From positions 930,001 to 994,000 of the forward strand of contig OZ242278.1 of NCBI GenBank assembly GCA_965207475.1: a stretch of 64,000 bases of DNA, given 5' to 3'. A model generated the notes under the pieces. The model ran no database searches. It worked only from the letters and a program-made list of their open reading frames with translations, and had not been told where the DNA came from. This stretch comes from WTFY01 sp011523795. GTDB taxonomy: Bacteria > Pseudomonadota > Gammaproteobacteria > UBA4575. Each line of letters starts with the position of its first letter. The stretch's first letter is position 1. Positions 16,507-26,001 of the stretch are shown in pieces. The position numbers and the translations under genes are program-made.

Positions 16507-17340
16507 ATGACCTTCCAACAGGCAATCGATCGTGCAGCAGCAAAGCTTGGCGATGTCTGTGACAATCCTAAACTGGAAGCACAGCTTCTCATCTGTCACG
16601 CATGCCGCATCGATCAAGCCAAGCTGGTTGCCCATCCTGATGATGAACTGCCTGCAAGGGAAGAAGAGATATTTGAGATCCTTTGCTCCAGCAGGCTTGA
16701 GGGCAAACCCTTTGCATACATCACGGGAACCAAGGAATTCTGGTCGCTCGAACTCCTCGTAAACCAACATGTATTGATTCCCCGCCCCGAAACAGAACAG
16801 CTCGTTGAGATCGCATTGGAACTGATTCCTGACGGGCAATGCCTGCAGATACTGGACCTTGGAACCGGGTCAGGTGCCATCGCCGTGGCGATTGCAAAGG
16901 AGCGGGAATCCTGCTGCGTAACGGCCACCGATATTTCCAAATCTGCGCTGAAAGTCGCGAGACAAAACGCTGACCGGCATGAAGTAGAAATCACTTTCAG
17001 CCACAGTGACTGGTTCACCAATCTGCACCGGGCCCGTTACGATGTAATCGTATCCAACCCTCCTTACGTATCAGAAAACGACCCGAATCTTGACAGGCAT
17101 GTTGCCCGGTATGAACCTCGTCTGGCTCTGATAAGCGGTAAATCAGGACTGGAGCATATCGAACAAATAATCAATCATGCGGGGCAATTCCTGAACAGGC
17201 AAGGATGCCTGCTCATCGAGCACGGCTTCAACCAAGGAGCCGTTGTTCGCAGGCTGCTCAGTCAAAAAGGCTTCATCCGGATAGACACCTATCAGGATCT
17301 TTCCGGTCAGGAACGTGTCAGCTGTGCACGCGCCCCGTAG
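16507..17340 (+). CDS. prmC: Release factor glutamine methyltransferase
   Basis: 277 residues. The N-terminal helical domain is followed by a Rossmann methyltransferase domain with ILDLGTGSGAIAVAIA (SAM binding), ATDIS and the catalytic VSNPPYV motif, which identifies Gln/Asn N-methylation. YEPRLALISGKSGL is also conserved. It methylates the GGQ glutamine of RF1 and RF2. It begins 15 bases after prfA and ends a few bases from the convergent gatB. Confidence 0.96.
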   Translation: MTFQQAIDRAAAKLGDVCDNPKLEAQLLICHACRIDQAKLVAHPDDELPAREEEIFEILCSSRLEGKPFAYITGTKEFWSLELLVNQHVLIPRPETEQLVEIALELIPDGQCLQILDLGTGSGAIAVAIAKERESCCVTATDISKSALKVARQNADRHEVEITFSHSDWFTNLHRARYDVIVSNPPYVSENDPNLDRHVARYEPRLALISGKSGLEHIEQIINHAGQFLNRQGCLLIEHGFNQGAVVRRLLSQKGFIRIDTYQDLSGQERVSCARAP

Positions 17341-17352
17341 TGATGACCACGG

Positions 17353-18792
17353 CTACTGAAGTTTTTTGCGCAGCAGGCTGTTTACCTGCTGCGGGTTCGC
17401 TTTACCCTTCGAAAGTTTCATCACTTGCCCGACAAAGAAGCCAAATACCTTGTCCTTGCCAGATTTGAACTGGCCCACCTGAACCGGATTGTCGAGTAAA
17501 ACCTGGTCAACCAGCAATTCAATCTCCAGTGTATCCGTGATCTGTCTGAGACCCTTGGACTCGATAATCGAGTCTGCTTCGCCCTCGCCTGCCCACATGG
17601 ATCGGAAAATTTCCTTGGCAATCTTGCCTGAAATGGTGCCGTCTTCAATCCGGGTCAGTAGCCCTGCCAGCATGTCACTGGTGACAGGACTTGAAGTGAT
17701 GTCAAGGTTGTCCACGCTCAGGGCTGCATTGAGTTCTCCAGTTACCCAGTTTGCCACGCGCCTGGCATCGGCACTTGTTTTGCGTACTGCCTGCTCGAAA
17801 TACTCTGCTACTTCCTTGTTCATGGCGAGAATTTCCGCATCCTGTTCATTCAGGCCATATTCGAGCCTGAAGCGTGAGGCTTTTTCTGCCGGCAATTCCG
17901 GGAGCTGCCGCTTGATATCTTCAATCACTTCGGACCTGATTACTACGGGCAACAAATCAGGGTCAGGAAAGTAGCGGTAGTCATCAGCTTCTTCCTTGCT
18001 TCGCATAGGGCGGGTTTCGTCCTCCCCGGCATCATACAGCCGTGTTTCCTGAACCACTTCGCGGCCATCTTCAAGTACCCCGATCTGGCGTTTGATTTCA
18101 AATTCGATCGCCCGTTCCACAAACCGAAATGAATTCAGATTTTTGATTTCGGTGCGGGTGCCCAGCGCCTCCTGGCCAGCTGGTCGCACCGACACGTTCG
18201 CATCACATCGAAACGAGCCTTCCTGCATGTTGCCATCTGAAATTTCAAGGTGCCGGACAATCGAGTGTATTTTTTTCATGTACGATACGGCCTCCTTTGC
18301 AGAACGCATATCTGGCTCTGACACAATCTCAATCAACGGTGTGCCTGCCCGGTTCAAATCAATTCCTGTCTGATCCGAAAACTCCTCGTGCAGGGATTTA
18401 CCGGCATCCTCTTCCAGATGGGCACGCGTGATCCCGACAATCTTGCGGCCCCCCTCGTCTGACACAACCTCTAGCTGGCCATGCTCAACGATTGGCAATT
18501 CGTACTGGCTGATCTGATAGCCTTTGGGCAAATCAGGGTAGAAGTAGTTTTTCCGGGCAAAAACACTACGTTTTGCAATCTTGGCATTGACTGCCAAGCC
18601 GAACATGGCGGCCATCCTGACAGCCTCGGAGTTGAGAACGGGCAGAACCCCCGGCAGGCCAAGGTCGACGGCACAGGCTTGGGTATTGGGTTCTGCACCA
18701 AACGCAGTGGAAGCCGCAGAAAAAATCTTGCTTCGCGTTGCGAGCTGTACGTGAATTTCCAGCCCTATCACCGCTTCCCACTTGGCCGTCAT
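17353..18792 (-). CDS. gatB: Asp/Glu-tRNA(Asn/Gln) amidotransferase subunit B
   Basis: 479 residues. The N-terminal signature WEAVIGLEIHVQLAT, the FARKNYFYPDLPKGYQISQYE core and LEEDAGKSLHE are all present, with the tail/YqeY domain at the C-terminus (ANPQQVNSLLRKKL). GatB activates Glu-tRNA(Gln) or Asp-tRNA(Asn) for amidation with ammonia from GatA. Encoded with gatC and gatA in one minus-strand operon; 13 bases separate it from gatA. Confidence 0.98.
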   Translation of the reverse strand: MTAKWEAVIGLEIHVQLATRSKIFSAASTAFGAEPNTQACAVDLGLPGVLPVLNSEAVRMAAMFGLAVNAKIAKRSVFARKNYFYPDLPKGYQISQYELPIVEHGQLEVVSDEGGRKIVGITRAHLEEDAGKSLHEEFSDQTGIDLNRAGTPLIEIVSEPDMRSAKEAVSYMKKIHSIVRHLEISDGNMQEGSFRCDANVSVRPAGQEALGTRTEIKNLNSFRFVERAIEFEIKRQIGVLEDGREVVQETRLYDAGEDETRPMRSKEEADDYRYFPDPDLLPVVIRSEVIEDIKRQLPELPAEKASRFRLEYGLNEQDAEILAMNKEVAEYFEQAVRKTSADARRVANWVTGELNAALSVDNLDITSSPVTSDMLAGLLTRIEDGTISGKIAKEIFRSMWAGEGEADSIIESKGLRQITDTLEIELLVDQVLLDNPVQVGQFKSGKDKVFGFFVGQVMKLSKGKANPQQVNSLLRKKLQ

Positions 18793-18805
18793 GATCCTGA
18801 TTCCA

Positions 18806-20257
18806 TTATTCGAAGCCCGGAGGACAACTCGTATGCCAGTCAGTCGCCTGCTGGTACTGGTATGCGAAGTTAAGCAACTTGTCTTCCTCGAAATGATTAC
18901 CGATCAGCTGCATGCCAACTGGAAGCCCCTTGTAGATGCCGCAAGGAATCGATACGGCAGGAATTCCTGCCAGGTTCACCGAGATGGTATAGATGTCTGA
19001 CAAGTACATGGTGACGGGGTCATCCACCTTTTCACCGATTCTGAAAGCCGGTTCTGGTGTAGTCGGGCCCAGAATATAATCCACATCTTGGAATGCCTTG
19101 TTGAAGTCCTCACTGATGAGGCGGCGAATCTGCTGTGCCTTGCGGTAATAGGCATCGTAATACCCTGTAGAAAGCGCGTAGGTTCCGATCATGATTCGCC
19201 GCTTGACTTCGGCTCCAAAGGCTTCGCTGCGACTGCGATGGTACAAGTCATGCAGATTCTTCGGTTCCTGGCAACGGTATCCGAACCGGACTCCGTCATA
19301 ACGGGAAAGGTTAGAAGAACATTCCGCCATGGCAATTACGTAGTATGCAGGAATTGCAAGGTCCGTGTTCGGCAGGCGGATATTCTCGATAATGCAGCCC
19401 TCCTTCTCGGCCCAGGCGATCGCACTCTCCATGAATACTCTTACCTCGGGGTCCAAACCTTCACTGAAATATTCATCAGGAATACCGACTACCTTTCCCC
19501 TCAGAGACCTGTCCAGTTCCCGGGGGTATACGGGCACTGGCTCGTCCATGCAGGTTGAGTCCCTGTCATCAAAACCGGACATTGCTTGCAGAAGATAGGC
19601 ACAGTCCAGGGCAGACTTGCCAAAGGGACCAGCCTGGTCCAGGCTCGAGGCATAGGCGACCATACCATAACGCGATACGCGGCCGTAGGTTGGCTTGAGG
19701 CCTGTTATCCCACAAAATGCGGCCGGCTGCCGGATCGAGCCACCCGTGTCTGTCCCGGTTGCCAAAGGCGCCATACGGGCCGCTACGGCAACGGCAGATC
19801 CTCCTGAAGAACCGCCGGGCACACAATCCGAATTCCACGGGTTCCTAATCGGCCCGTAAAAGCTGTTTTCACTGGAGGATCCCATCGCGAATTCATCCAT
19901 ATTGGTCTTCCCCAGCACGACACATCCTGCCTGCTCCAGCTTTTGCACTACCGTTGCATCATAGGGTGCAATGAAGTTGTCGAGCATTTTGGACCCACAC
20001 GTTGTCTTCCCATCTTGCATGCAAAATATGTCCTTATGCGCAAGTGGTATTCCGGTCAAAGGCCCATGATCTCCTCTCCTGATTCGCTGGTCAGCGAGCC
20101 TAGCCTGCCTCACTGCCTGCTCACCCATCTCCGTGATAAAGGCATTCAGATGCCTGTGTGCCTGCATCCGGGCTAGGAAATGCCGGGTAAGCTCGACACT
20201 GGAAAACTGTCGATGGGCCAATCCCTGCGCAAGCTGTCGAACAGAAAGTTCTTCCAT
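18806..20257 (-). CDS. gatA: Asp/Glu-tRNA(Asn/Gln) amidotransferase subunit A
   Basis: 483 residues of the amidase-signature family. The catalytic Lys is in GIPLAHKDIF, and the Ser-cisSer pair is in the PGGSSGGSAVAVAARM and GTDTGGSIRQPAAFCG region. C-terminal conserved blocks include DYILGPTTPEPAF and LPVGMQLIGNHFEED. It liberates ammonia from glutamine for the GatCAB complex. Lies between gatC and gatB. Confidence 0.98.
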   Translation of the reverse strand: MEELSVRQLAQGLAHRQFSSVELTRHFLARMQAHRHLNAFITEMGEQAVRQARLADQRIRRGDHGPLTGIPLAHKDIFCMQDGKTTCGSKMLDNFIAPYDATVVQKLEQAGCVVLGKTNMDEFAMGSSSENSFYGPIRNPWNSDCVPGGSSGGSAVAVAARMAPLATGTDTGGSIRQPAAFCGITGLKPTYGRVSRYGMVAYASSLDQAGPFGKSALDCAYLLQAMSGFDDRDSTCMDEPVPVYPRELDRSLRGKVVGIPDEYFSEGLDPEVRVFMESAIAWAEKEGCIIENIRLPNTDLAIPAYYVIAMAECSSNLSRYDGVRFGYRCQEPKNLHDLYHRSRSEAFGAEVKRRIMIGTYALSTGYYDAYYRKAQQIRRLISEDFNKAFQDVDYILGPTTPEPAFRIGEKVDDPVTMYLSDIYTISVNLAGIPAVSIPCGIYKGLPVGMQLIGNHFEEDKLLNFAYQYQQATDWHTSCPPGFE

Positions 20258-20311
20258 AGAAAAATGTGCAACCTGAAATTTCAGGGTTCTGGAGAGACCT
20301 GCCCGGAACCG

Positions 20312-20599
20312 CTACTCGATTACCTTGGGGACCAGGTAAAGGCCCTTTTCAGTCCTGGGTGCAACAGACTGGAACCTGCTGCGCTGGTCCGTTTCCGTGA
20401 CCGTGTCTTCGCGCAAACGCTGGCTAGCATCCATGGGATGCGCCATGGGTTCTATACCCTGAGTATCTACCTTGTTCATCTGTTGTACCCAGGCCAGAAT
20501 TCTGGGCAGGTCCACGGCATATTGCCCGGCTTCTTCCGCACTCACATGCAGCCTGGCCAGCAGGCTGATTTTCTGAATTTCCTCAAGTGATATGGACAT
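20312..20599 (-). CDS. gatC: Asp/Glu-tRNA(Asn/Gln) amidotransferase subunit C
   Basis: 95 residues, the normal size. The helical N-terminus (SISLEEIQKISLLARLHVS) and the central WVQQMNKVDTQGIEPMAHPMD belt that wraps GatA and GatB are typical. ATG 20599 is preferred over an upstream TTG. First gene of gatCAB, divergent from mreB across about 240 bases. Confidence 0.95.
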   Translation of the reverse strand: MSISLEEIQKISLLARLHVSAEEAGQYAVDLPRILAWVQQMNKVDTQGIEPMAHPMDASQRLREDTVTETDQRSRFQSVAPRTEKGLYLVPKVIE

Positions 20600-20772
20600 C
20601 GCCAATCCCTAACCCATACGATGAACTTGCCATGTGACCGCATGGCTGTTCGACTTCATGCGAAAGTTGAAACCAACCCATCCGATGCGACCAGATGTGG
20701 CAACACCCGATTCCGACAAGTGTAGGCATGCGGTGCGCTGCTCGAAACAAATTACCATATATCAATATGAGC

Positions 20773-20801
20773 TTGCTCAAAAATTTTGCCGCTGATAGAG
20801 T
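20773..20801 (+). promoter_or_regulatory. Candidate sigma-70 promoter of mreB
   Basis: TTGCTC (20773-20778) and TAGAGT (20796-20801) are separated by 17 bases, about 40 bases upstream of the mreB ATG. The match is moderate and judged by eye. Confidence 0.35.
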
Positions 20802-20842
20802 AGCCCTTCATCCCAATTAGGCATCAAACTGCTCATTCACCT

Positions 20843-21886
20843 ATGTTAAAGCGCATCCTGAGTGTCTTCTCCAAAGACCTGTCTATTGATTTAGGTACAG
20901 CCAACACACTGATCTACATGCGCAGCAAGGGGATCGTGCTCAACGAACCGTCCGTGGTGGCGATTCGCAACAATCCTGACGGAGGACCCCGTACTATTGA
21001 GGCAGTCGGTGCAGCAGCCAAGGGCATGTTAGGTCGCACACCTTCCAACATTGAAGTCATTCGTCCGCTGAAAGACGGTGTGATTGCAGATTTCACCACT
21101 ACGGAGAAAATGCTGCAGCATTTCATTCGCAAGGTGCATAAAAGCCGCCTGTTCAAGCCCAGTCCGAAAGTCTTGGTGTGCGTACCTTGCGGTGCCACAC
21201 AAGTTGAGCGTCGTGCGATTCGCGAATCTGCCCAAAGCGCCGGGGCACTCAAGACCTACCTGATTGAAGAGCCACTCGCTGCTGCGCTGGGCGCAGATCT
21301 TCCCATCAAGGAAGCATGTGGCTCAATGGTGCTGGACATAGGGGGCGGAACTTCTGAAGTGGCCGTTCTGTCCTTGAATGGTATTGTGTATTCCTCATCC
21401 GTCAGAATAGGCGGAGACAAGCTCAATGAATCTATCACCAACTACATTCGCCGAAATTACGGGGTCCTGATTGGAGAATCCACGGCAGAGCGGATCAAGC
21501 ATGAAATTGGCTCGGCTTACCCTGGAAAGGAAATGCAGGAACTTGAGGTTAAAGGCAGAAACCTTTCAGAAGGCATACCCAAGAGCTTTTCCGTAAACAG
21601 CAATGAAATCCTCGAAGCGCTACAGGATCCTCTGCACGGCATTATAAGTGCCGTGAGAACTGCACTGGAACAGACTCCACCGGAACTCGGAGCAGATGTG
21701 GCGGAGCGAGGAATTGTCTTGACGGGTGGTGGAGCCTTGCTGCGAGACCTCGACCGACTGATAACTGAAGAAACCGGTATACCAGTGGTGGTAGCAGACG
21801 ACCCGCTTACCTCAGTTGCAAGAGGTGGTGGACGAGTCCTTGAAATGTTGAATGACGTAGGTGCCGAGCTGCTAGCCAACGATTAG
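20843..21886 (+). CDS. mreB: Rod shape-determining protein MreB
   Basis: 347 residues of the actin/HSP70 fold. It starts with an amphipathic membrane-binding stretch (LKRILSVFSKDLSIDLGTANTLIY), then carries phosphate loops DLGTANT and DIGGGTSEVAVLS and the adenosine motif GIVLTGGGALLRDLD. It polymerises under the inner membrane and guides the elongation machinery. It is followed by mreC and mreD. Confidence 0.98.
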   Translation: MLKRILSVFSKDLSIDLGTANTLIYMRSKGIVLNEPSVVAIRNNPDGGPRTIEAVGAAAKGMLGRTPSNIEVIRPLKDGVIADFTTTEKMLQHFIRKVHKSRLFKPSPKVLVCVPCGATQVERRAIRESAQSAGALKTYLIEEPLAAALGADLPIKEACGSMVLDIGGGTSEVAVLSLNGIVYSSSVRIGGDKLNESITNYIRRNYGVLIGESTAERIKHEIGSAYPGKEMQELEVKGRNLSEGIPKSFSVNSNEILEALQDPLHGIISAVRTALEQTPPELGADVAERGIVLTGGGALLRDLDRLITEETGIPVVVADDPLTSVARGGGRVLEMLNDVGAELLAND

Positions 21887-21957
21887 TACAGACGCTCGGA
21901 GTGGTTTTCTGGATCAGCCTGTGGATTGTACGAACTCACCACTGAGGAGGGCGAGCT

Positions 21958-22824
21958 ATCAAACCCCTGTTTATCCTTGATTCCGCCCCTGCTGTAAAGT
22001 TGATTCTCTTGGCCATGCTATCCATCGGCCTGATGATCACCGATTATCATTACAATCGTCTGGGCGCCCTGCGTTCGGGAATAGGTGTAGTGATATACCC
22101 CATGGAATATCTGGCAGGACTGCCTTCAAGGATGTACAGCCTGGGCACAGAGATATTTTCCTCCCGGCAAGAGTTGCTGCAGGAAAATTCAAGGTTGCAT
22201 GCAAAGCAAGTTCTTCTCGAGCGGAAACTGCAAAGGCTCACCGTCCTGGAACATGAAAACAGCCGTCTGCGGAAGCTTCTCGCCTCCACTAAGACACTGA
22301 AGAAAGAACAGGTCCTGATTGCAGAACTGATTTCCGTGGACCTGGACCCGTTCCGCCATCGTGTTGTCCTCAACAAGGGCACGCGAGACGGTGTGCACGA
22401 AGGGCAACCGCTGCTCGGACCAAAAGGCATCATTGGCCAGGTGGACAAGGTAAGTCTGGTGCACTCTGTTGCCATTTTGATTTCAGACCCCAATCATGCC
22501 TTGCTTGGCGTTGTAGCCCGCAGCGGCCATCGAAGTCTAGTCGTGGGTACCGGAAACGCTGACAAGCTCGAGCTCCAGCATGTTGTAAGCACTACAGACA
22601 TAGCGATCGGTGACCTGATCACAACATCTGGCCTGGACGGTCGCTATCCACCCGATTACCCAGTGGCGCAAATCACGAAAATCAGTCCAATACCTGGTGA
22701 GGCCTTTTTAGGCGTTGAGGCCAAACCCTTGATGGACCTTAACGCGATCCAGGAAATTCTGCTCGTACTGACCGACAACCAGCTTCCCGACAGTGGCGCA
22801 AAAAACCAGACAGGCGCCCAGTGA
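21958..22824 (+). CDS. mreC: Rod shape-determining protein MreC, apparent ATC start
   Basis: About 288 residues: one N-terminal membrane helix (LILLAMLSIGLMI), a coiled coil (ELLQENSRLHAKQVLLERKLQRL) and the periplasmic beta-barrel domain. The family N-terminus is 'MKPLF...', and here the in-frame codons ATC AAA CCC CTG TTT give (M)KPLF. ATC 21958 sits seven bases after a perfect GAGGAGG. An in-frame TGA at 21943 bars any upstream ATG, and the next common start, TTG 22000, has no ribosome site and lacks the conserved N-terminus. MreC links MreB with PBP2 and RodA. It overlaps mreD by four bases. Confidence 0.9.
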   Translation: MKPLFILDSAPAVKLILLAMLSIGLMITDYHYNRLGALRSGIGVVIYPMEYLAGLPSRMYSLGTEIFSSRQELLQENSRLHAKQVLLERKLQRLTVLEHENSRLRKLLASTKTLKKEQVLIAELISVDLDPFRHRVVLNKGTRDGVHEGQPLLGPKGIIGQVDKVSLVHSVAILISDPNHALLGVVARSGHRSLVVGTGNADKLELQHVVSTTDIAIGDLITTSGLDGRYPPDYPVAQITKISPIPGEAFLGVEAKPLMDLNAIQEILLVLTDNQLPDSGAKNQTGAQ

Positions 22825-23300
22825 ACAAGATGCAGACTCCAGGTCCTGCCATCATTGGTATCACGTTTATAGCCGCTATGGTGCTCATGCTGATCCCGCT
22901 TCCAGAATCGGTGCGCCTCTGGCGCCCCGAGTGGCTTGCCTTAACGCTCATTTTCTGGAACATGACCCTGCCGAAAAATGTTGGCATCGCGATTGCCTGG
23001 ATACTGGGTCTTTGCGTAGACGTCATTCATGGCACCCTGCTGGGACAGCATGCTCTCGGGTTTGCAGTGACTGCCTATCTGACCATTCGGTATCACATGC
23101 AGGTTCGGGAATACCCCCTGTATCAACAGGCCATATTCGTTGGAATCGTCCTGTTGCCCTACATGGGTATTTCATTCTGGATTCTGGGTGTTTTGGGTGA
23201 GGGATACGGAACATGGATGTACTGGGCACCCATACTTTCCAGCATGGTAGTCTGGCCAGGAGTCTACTGGACCTTGCGCGCGTTACATTGGAAACGCTGA
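22821..23300 (+). CDS. mreD: Rod shape-determining protein MreD
   Basis: 159 residues, mostly hydrophobic, with about five membrane helices (IIGITFIAAMVLMLIPLP, the GIAIAWILGLCVDVIHGTLLGQHALGFAVTAYL region and others), as in MreD. The GTG start overlaps the stop of mreC (GTGA). The motif LCVDVIHGTLLGQHAL is the best conserved part of the family. Part of the elongasome. Confidence 0.93.
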   Translation: MNKMQTPGPAIIGITFIAAMVLMLIPLPESVRLWRPEWLALTLIFWNMTLPKNVGIAIAWILGLCVDVIHGTLLGQHALGFAVTAYLTIRYHMQVREYPLYQQAIFVGIVLLPYMGISFWILGVLGEGYGTWMYWAPILSSMVVWPGVYWTLRALHWKR

Positions 23301-23352
23301 ACCGTTCTGCCAAAGAACTGTTTGCTCCAGGCTTGAATCTTGCTGGAAGCGA

Positions 23353-24318
23353 TTACTCGGATGCTTCCCTTTGCCTGAGCCTTTTCAACTGTGCCTCAAA
23401 CTCTATGCACGGATCCTGATCGGTGTGGCTAGGTGTGAAATACAGGATATCGAATACCTCCTGAACACCTCTCAGGTAGTCTTCAGGACGGAGTGCCTCT
23501 GGTTTCACAGGAATCAGTGCCACTGACAGATAGGACGCGCGACGGTATATATTGCGCAAATGCATGGGGACCGCATAGTCCGTCCGTACATGCCCCCTTC
23601 CTGCAAGGAGCACAACCGGCGGCAGACTGTCCACGAGTGCCTGTGTAATGACACGATCCCTGTGCAATTGAGCACCTGCCATAAACTGGACATGTCCTGA
23701 ATGGGCATAGCCACAATGCGATTCGGCTATATCATCTTCCAGCTGTTGCAAGCTATGAGCCGGAATTCCGGATCGCGTGGCAATCTCCCGGACCCAGTTG
23801 GCCCCTGCTTTTTCTGACGCTGCATGCAGGGCTTCGCTTTCAATATTACCCGCAACCAACTCAAGACCGTGACGTACAACCGCACGTAATACAGGTGCAT
23901 ACAGCTTCCAAGGCCAACCCGCATTTCGTGTCTCAACCGCTTGCTGCAATAATCCGAGATCGCTCCAGTAAGCCGGCTGGTCCTGCCATGTCCCTCGTGC
24001 CAACATCTCCATCACAACCACAGGCCTTTCTCCGGCCTGTACAAGCTGGTCAAGGACTTCTGCCTGCAGCAGGTGATGATCCGGGTTATCATGCACCTCC
24101 CCCAACAAAATGTATTCATGCTGCAACAACTCGGCAAACAATTGTTCTTTAGAAATCCAGGCGCTCTGTCCTGTATCCCAGATTTTGCCGGTCAGCACAT
24201 GGCCCTGATAAAAAGGTGCTTGCCAATTGCTGGCGGCAGCGGGATCCTGAAGCAATCCAAGGCCACATCCCAGCAGTGCCCATGCCAGTGCATGAAATCT
24301 TAAAAAACGAGCTGTCAT
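23353..24318 (-). CDS. ChaN-family haem-binding (DUF399) exported protein
   Basis: About 321 residues from ATG 24318 with a signal peptide (FLRFHALAWALLGCGLGLL...). The ChaN/DUF399 fold is indicated by EYILLGEVHDNPDHHLLQAEVL, VVVMEMLARG, and a C-terminal VVLLAGRGHVRTDYAVP. ChaN family members are small iron-regulated proteins that bind haem at the outer membrane. LLGCGLG near the end of the hydrophobic stretch could act as a lipobox, but no perfect one is seen. Divergent from rnd, convergent with mreD. Function in this cell is inferred from family only. Confidence 0.85.
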   Translation of the reverse strand: MTARFLRFHALAWALLGCGLGLLQDPAAASNWQAPFYQGHVLTGKIWDTGQSAWISKEQLFAELLQHEYILLGEVHDNPDHHLLQAEVLDQLVQAGERPVVVMEMLARGTWQDQPAYWSDLGLLQQAVETRNAGWPWKLYAPVLRAVVRHGLELVAGNIESEALHAASEKAGANWVREIATRSGIPAHSLQQLEDDIAESHCGYAHSGHVQFMAGAQLHRDRVITQALVDSLPPVVLLAGRGHVRTDYAVPMHLRNIYRRASYLSVALIPVKPEALRPEDYLRGVQEVFDILYFTPSHTDQDPCIEFEAQLKRLRQREASE

Positions 24319-24331
24319 CAAATTGCCTGTC

Positions 24332-25435
24332 ATGGAAATCGAGATTATAAGTGAACCCGCAAAATTGAAGGCTTTTTGTGTGCATGCAGCCACCCAGGAG
24401 TGGTTGTCCGTCGACACAGAATTCATGCGAGAGGACTCATTCTACCCGAAACTCTGCCTGGTCCAAGTGGCCACGCAAATCCGGATTGCTTGTATTGACG
24501 CATTAGCCCTCAATGATCTTTCGGCACTGTATGAACTCCTTGGGTCGAAAGCCTTGACAAAGGTCTTTCACGCTGCTCGCCAGGACCTGGAAATTCTTTA
24601 TTTGCTCAGCAACACGGTTCCGGCACCTGTTTTCGACACACAGATCGCTGCCAGCGCACTAGGGTATGGCCATCAGGTGAGCTATGCCTACCTGGTCCTC
24701 AAGATGTGTGGTGTACAGCTGGACAAGTCCTTGTCGCGCAAGATCTGGACCAGAAGACCTTTGCCTGATCGAGCGATTCGCTATGCGGCCAACGATGTGC
24801 GGTACCTGTCACCGATATACAAGTCCCTCAGACTGGAGCTTGCTGAAAGGGATCGAACTCACTGGGTAGATAATGAATGCCAGCGTTTGTGCCACGACAG
24901 GCAATACAAGCCAGATCCGGATAATTCATGGAAATCGGTAAAAGGGGCCCGAAAGCTGCTGCCGGTACAGCTGGTCGTGCTCAAGGCACTTGCATCCTGG
25001 CGTGACAGAACGGCCATGACACGGGACAGGCCAAGGCAATGGATCATGCGCGATGAAGCCCTGTGTGAACTGGCGGTCAAACAACCTGCAAGTGTTTCAT
25101 CTCTCATGGAAATCAAAACACTGACTCGCAAACAGAGGGACAGGTATGCGCATTCGTTGCTCGGTTGCGTTGAGGCGGCTCGGCAAACACCCGAGAAAGA
25201 CTGGCCATTATCGCTTCGGCATCTAGTGCTGTCCCGCAGCCAGCGCAAGAACCTCAAGCTGGCAAGCCAGTTCGTCCAGGAACGCGCCAAACAGCTGCAT
25301 GTCCAGCCTGATTTCCTGGCCAGCCGGGCCATGCTGGTAAAACTGATCAATGGACTGGAGGCGCCTCATGCAGTACTGGGTTGGCGGCACAACCTAATCG
25401 GGAAAGAACTCGAGCAAATTTTGGGTGAAGAATAA
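24332..25435 (+). CDS. rnd: Ribonuclease D
   Basis: About 367 residues. The DEDDy exonuclease motifs are DTEFMRE (motif I), HAARQDLEIL (motif II) and RYAANDVRYL (motif III). They are followed by HRDC domains (LKALASWRDRTAM through DEALCELAVKQP). The enzyme trims 3' ends of tRNA and other stable RNAs. ATG 24332 gives MEIEIISEPAKLKAF, the family start. Divergent from the ChaN gene with only 13 bases between starts. Confidence 0.95.
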   Translation: MEIEIISEPAKLKAFCVHAATQEWLSVDTEFMREDSFYPKLCLVQVATQIRIACIDALALNDLSALYELLGSKALTKVFHAARQDLEILYLLSNTVPAPVFDTQIAASALGYGHQVSYAYLVLKMCGVQLDKSLSRKIWTRRPLPDRAIRYAANDVRYLSPIYKSLRLELAERDRTHWVDNECQRLCHDRQYKPDPDNSWKSVKGARKLLPVQLVVLKALASWRDRTAMTRDRPRQWIMRDEALCELAVKQPASVSSLMEIKTLTRKQRDRYAHSLLGCVEAARQTPEKDWPLSLRHLVLSRSQRKNLKLASQFVQERAKQLHVQPDFLASRAMLVKLINGLEAPHAVLGWRHNLIGKELEQILGEE

Positions 25436-25531
25436 TGAAAACTGGAGACATTACCGGTTATAATCCACGCACAACGTACAGACCAAGTAAATAAGCCAAT
25501 CGGTTGACTGGCTCAACGACCCGGTACGGTT

Positions 25532-25777
25532 ATGCTCCCGGAAGACATCAAGACTCTGATCGAAAATGGTGTGCCTGACTCCGAGGTGTTCGTCACGGGT
25601 GACGAAGGCAAGTTCGAAGCGACTGTGATCAGCCAGTGCTTCGATGGGATAAGCATGGTAAAGGGGCACCAACTGGTCTACTCAGCTGTCAAACCCCAAA
25701 TTGCCAGTGGTGCACTGCATGCACTGAGTATAAAGACCTTCACCCCATCGGAATGGAAGCAGCAAACCGCAAACTGA
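25532..25777 (+). CDS. ibaG: BolA/IbaG family iron-sulfur metabolism protein
   Basis: 81 residues with the BolA fold: IKTLIENGVPDSEVFVTGDEGKFEATVISQCF, the conserved VKGHQLVYSAVKP and LHALSIKTFTPSEW. In BolA proteins the His of KGHQ helps bind an Fe-S cluster together with a monothiol glutaredoxin. The short length and VPDSEV style point to the IbaG/YrbA subgroup. It is usually next to murA in Gammaproteobacteria; here it follows rnd, and no murA is seen. Confidence 0.9.
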   Translation: MLPEDIKTLIENGVPDSEVFVTGDEGKFEATVISQCFDGISMVKGHQLVYSAVKPQIASGALHALSIKTFTPSEWKQQTAN

Positions 25778-26001
25778 CCGGGGAAAGTTGTTGTGCCTGT
25801 TTCCATACTGAACCCTAGCCTGCCACAGTAAGCGGGATAAACAGTATCTGTCATGTCTGGTGTGCCGCACAGCAGGGGTTTAACGCTTTTGAGAGGAAAT
25901 CTTTTGACAAACACTTCAGGATCATTTCCAGGTTTATAAGCCTTCCACCTCTTCAGGTCACAGCATATCTTGGAATTTTTACATCGTAAGGAAAAAACTT
26001 C

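Noticed and set aside
25904..25945. Promoter TTGACA...TATAAG before metY
   Set aside because: The spacing is about 25 bases, too long for sigma-70; no better -10 at 16-18 bases.
25778..26001. SAM riboswitch upstream of metY
   Set aside because: None of the conserved SAM-I blocks are visible, and no long terminator stem follows.
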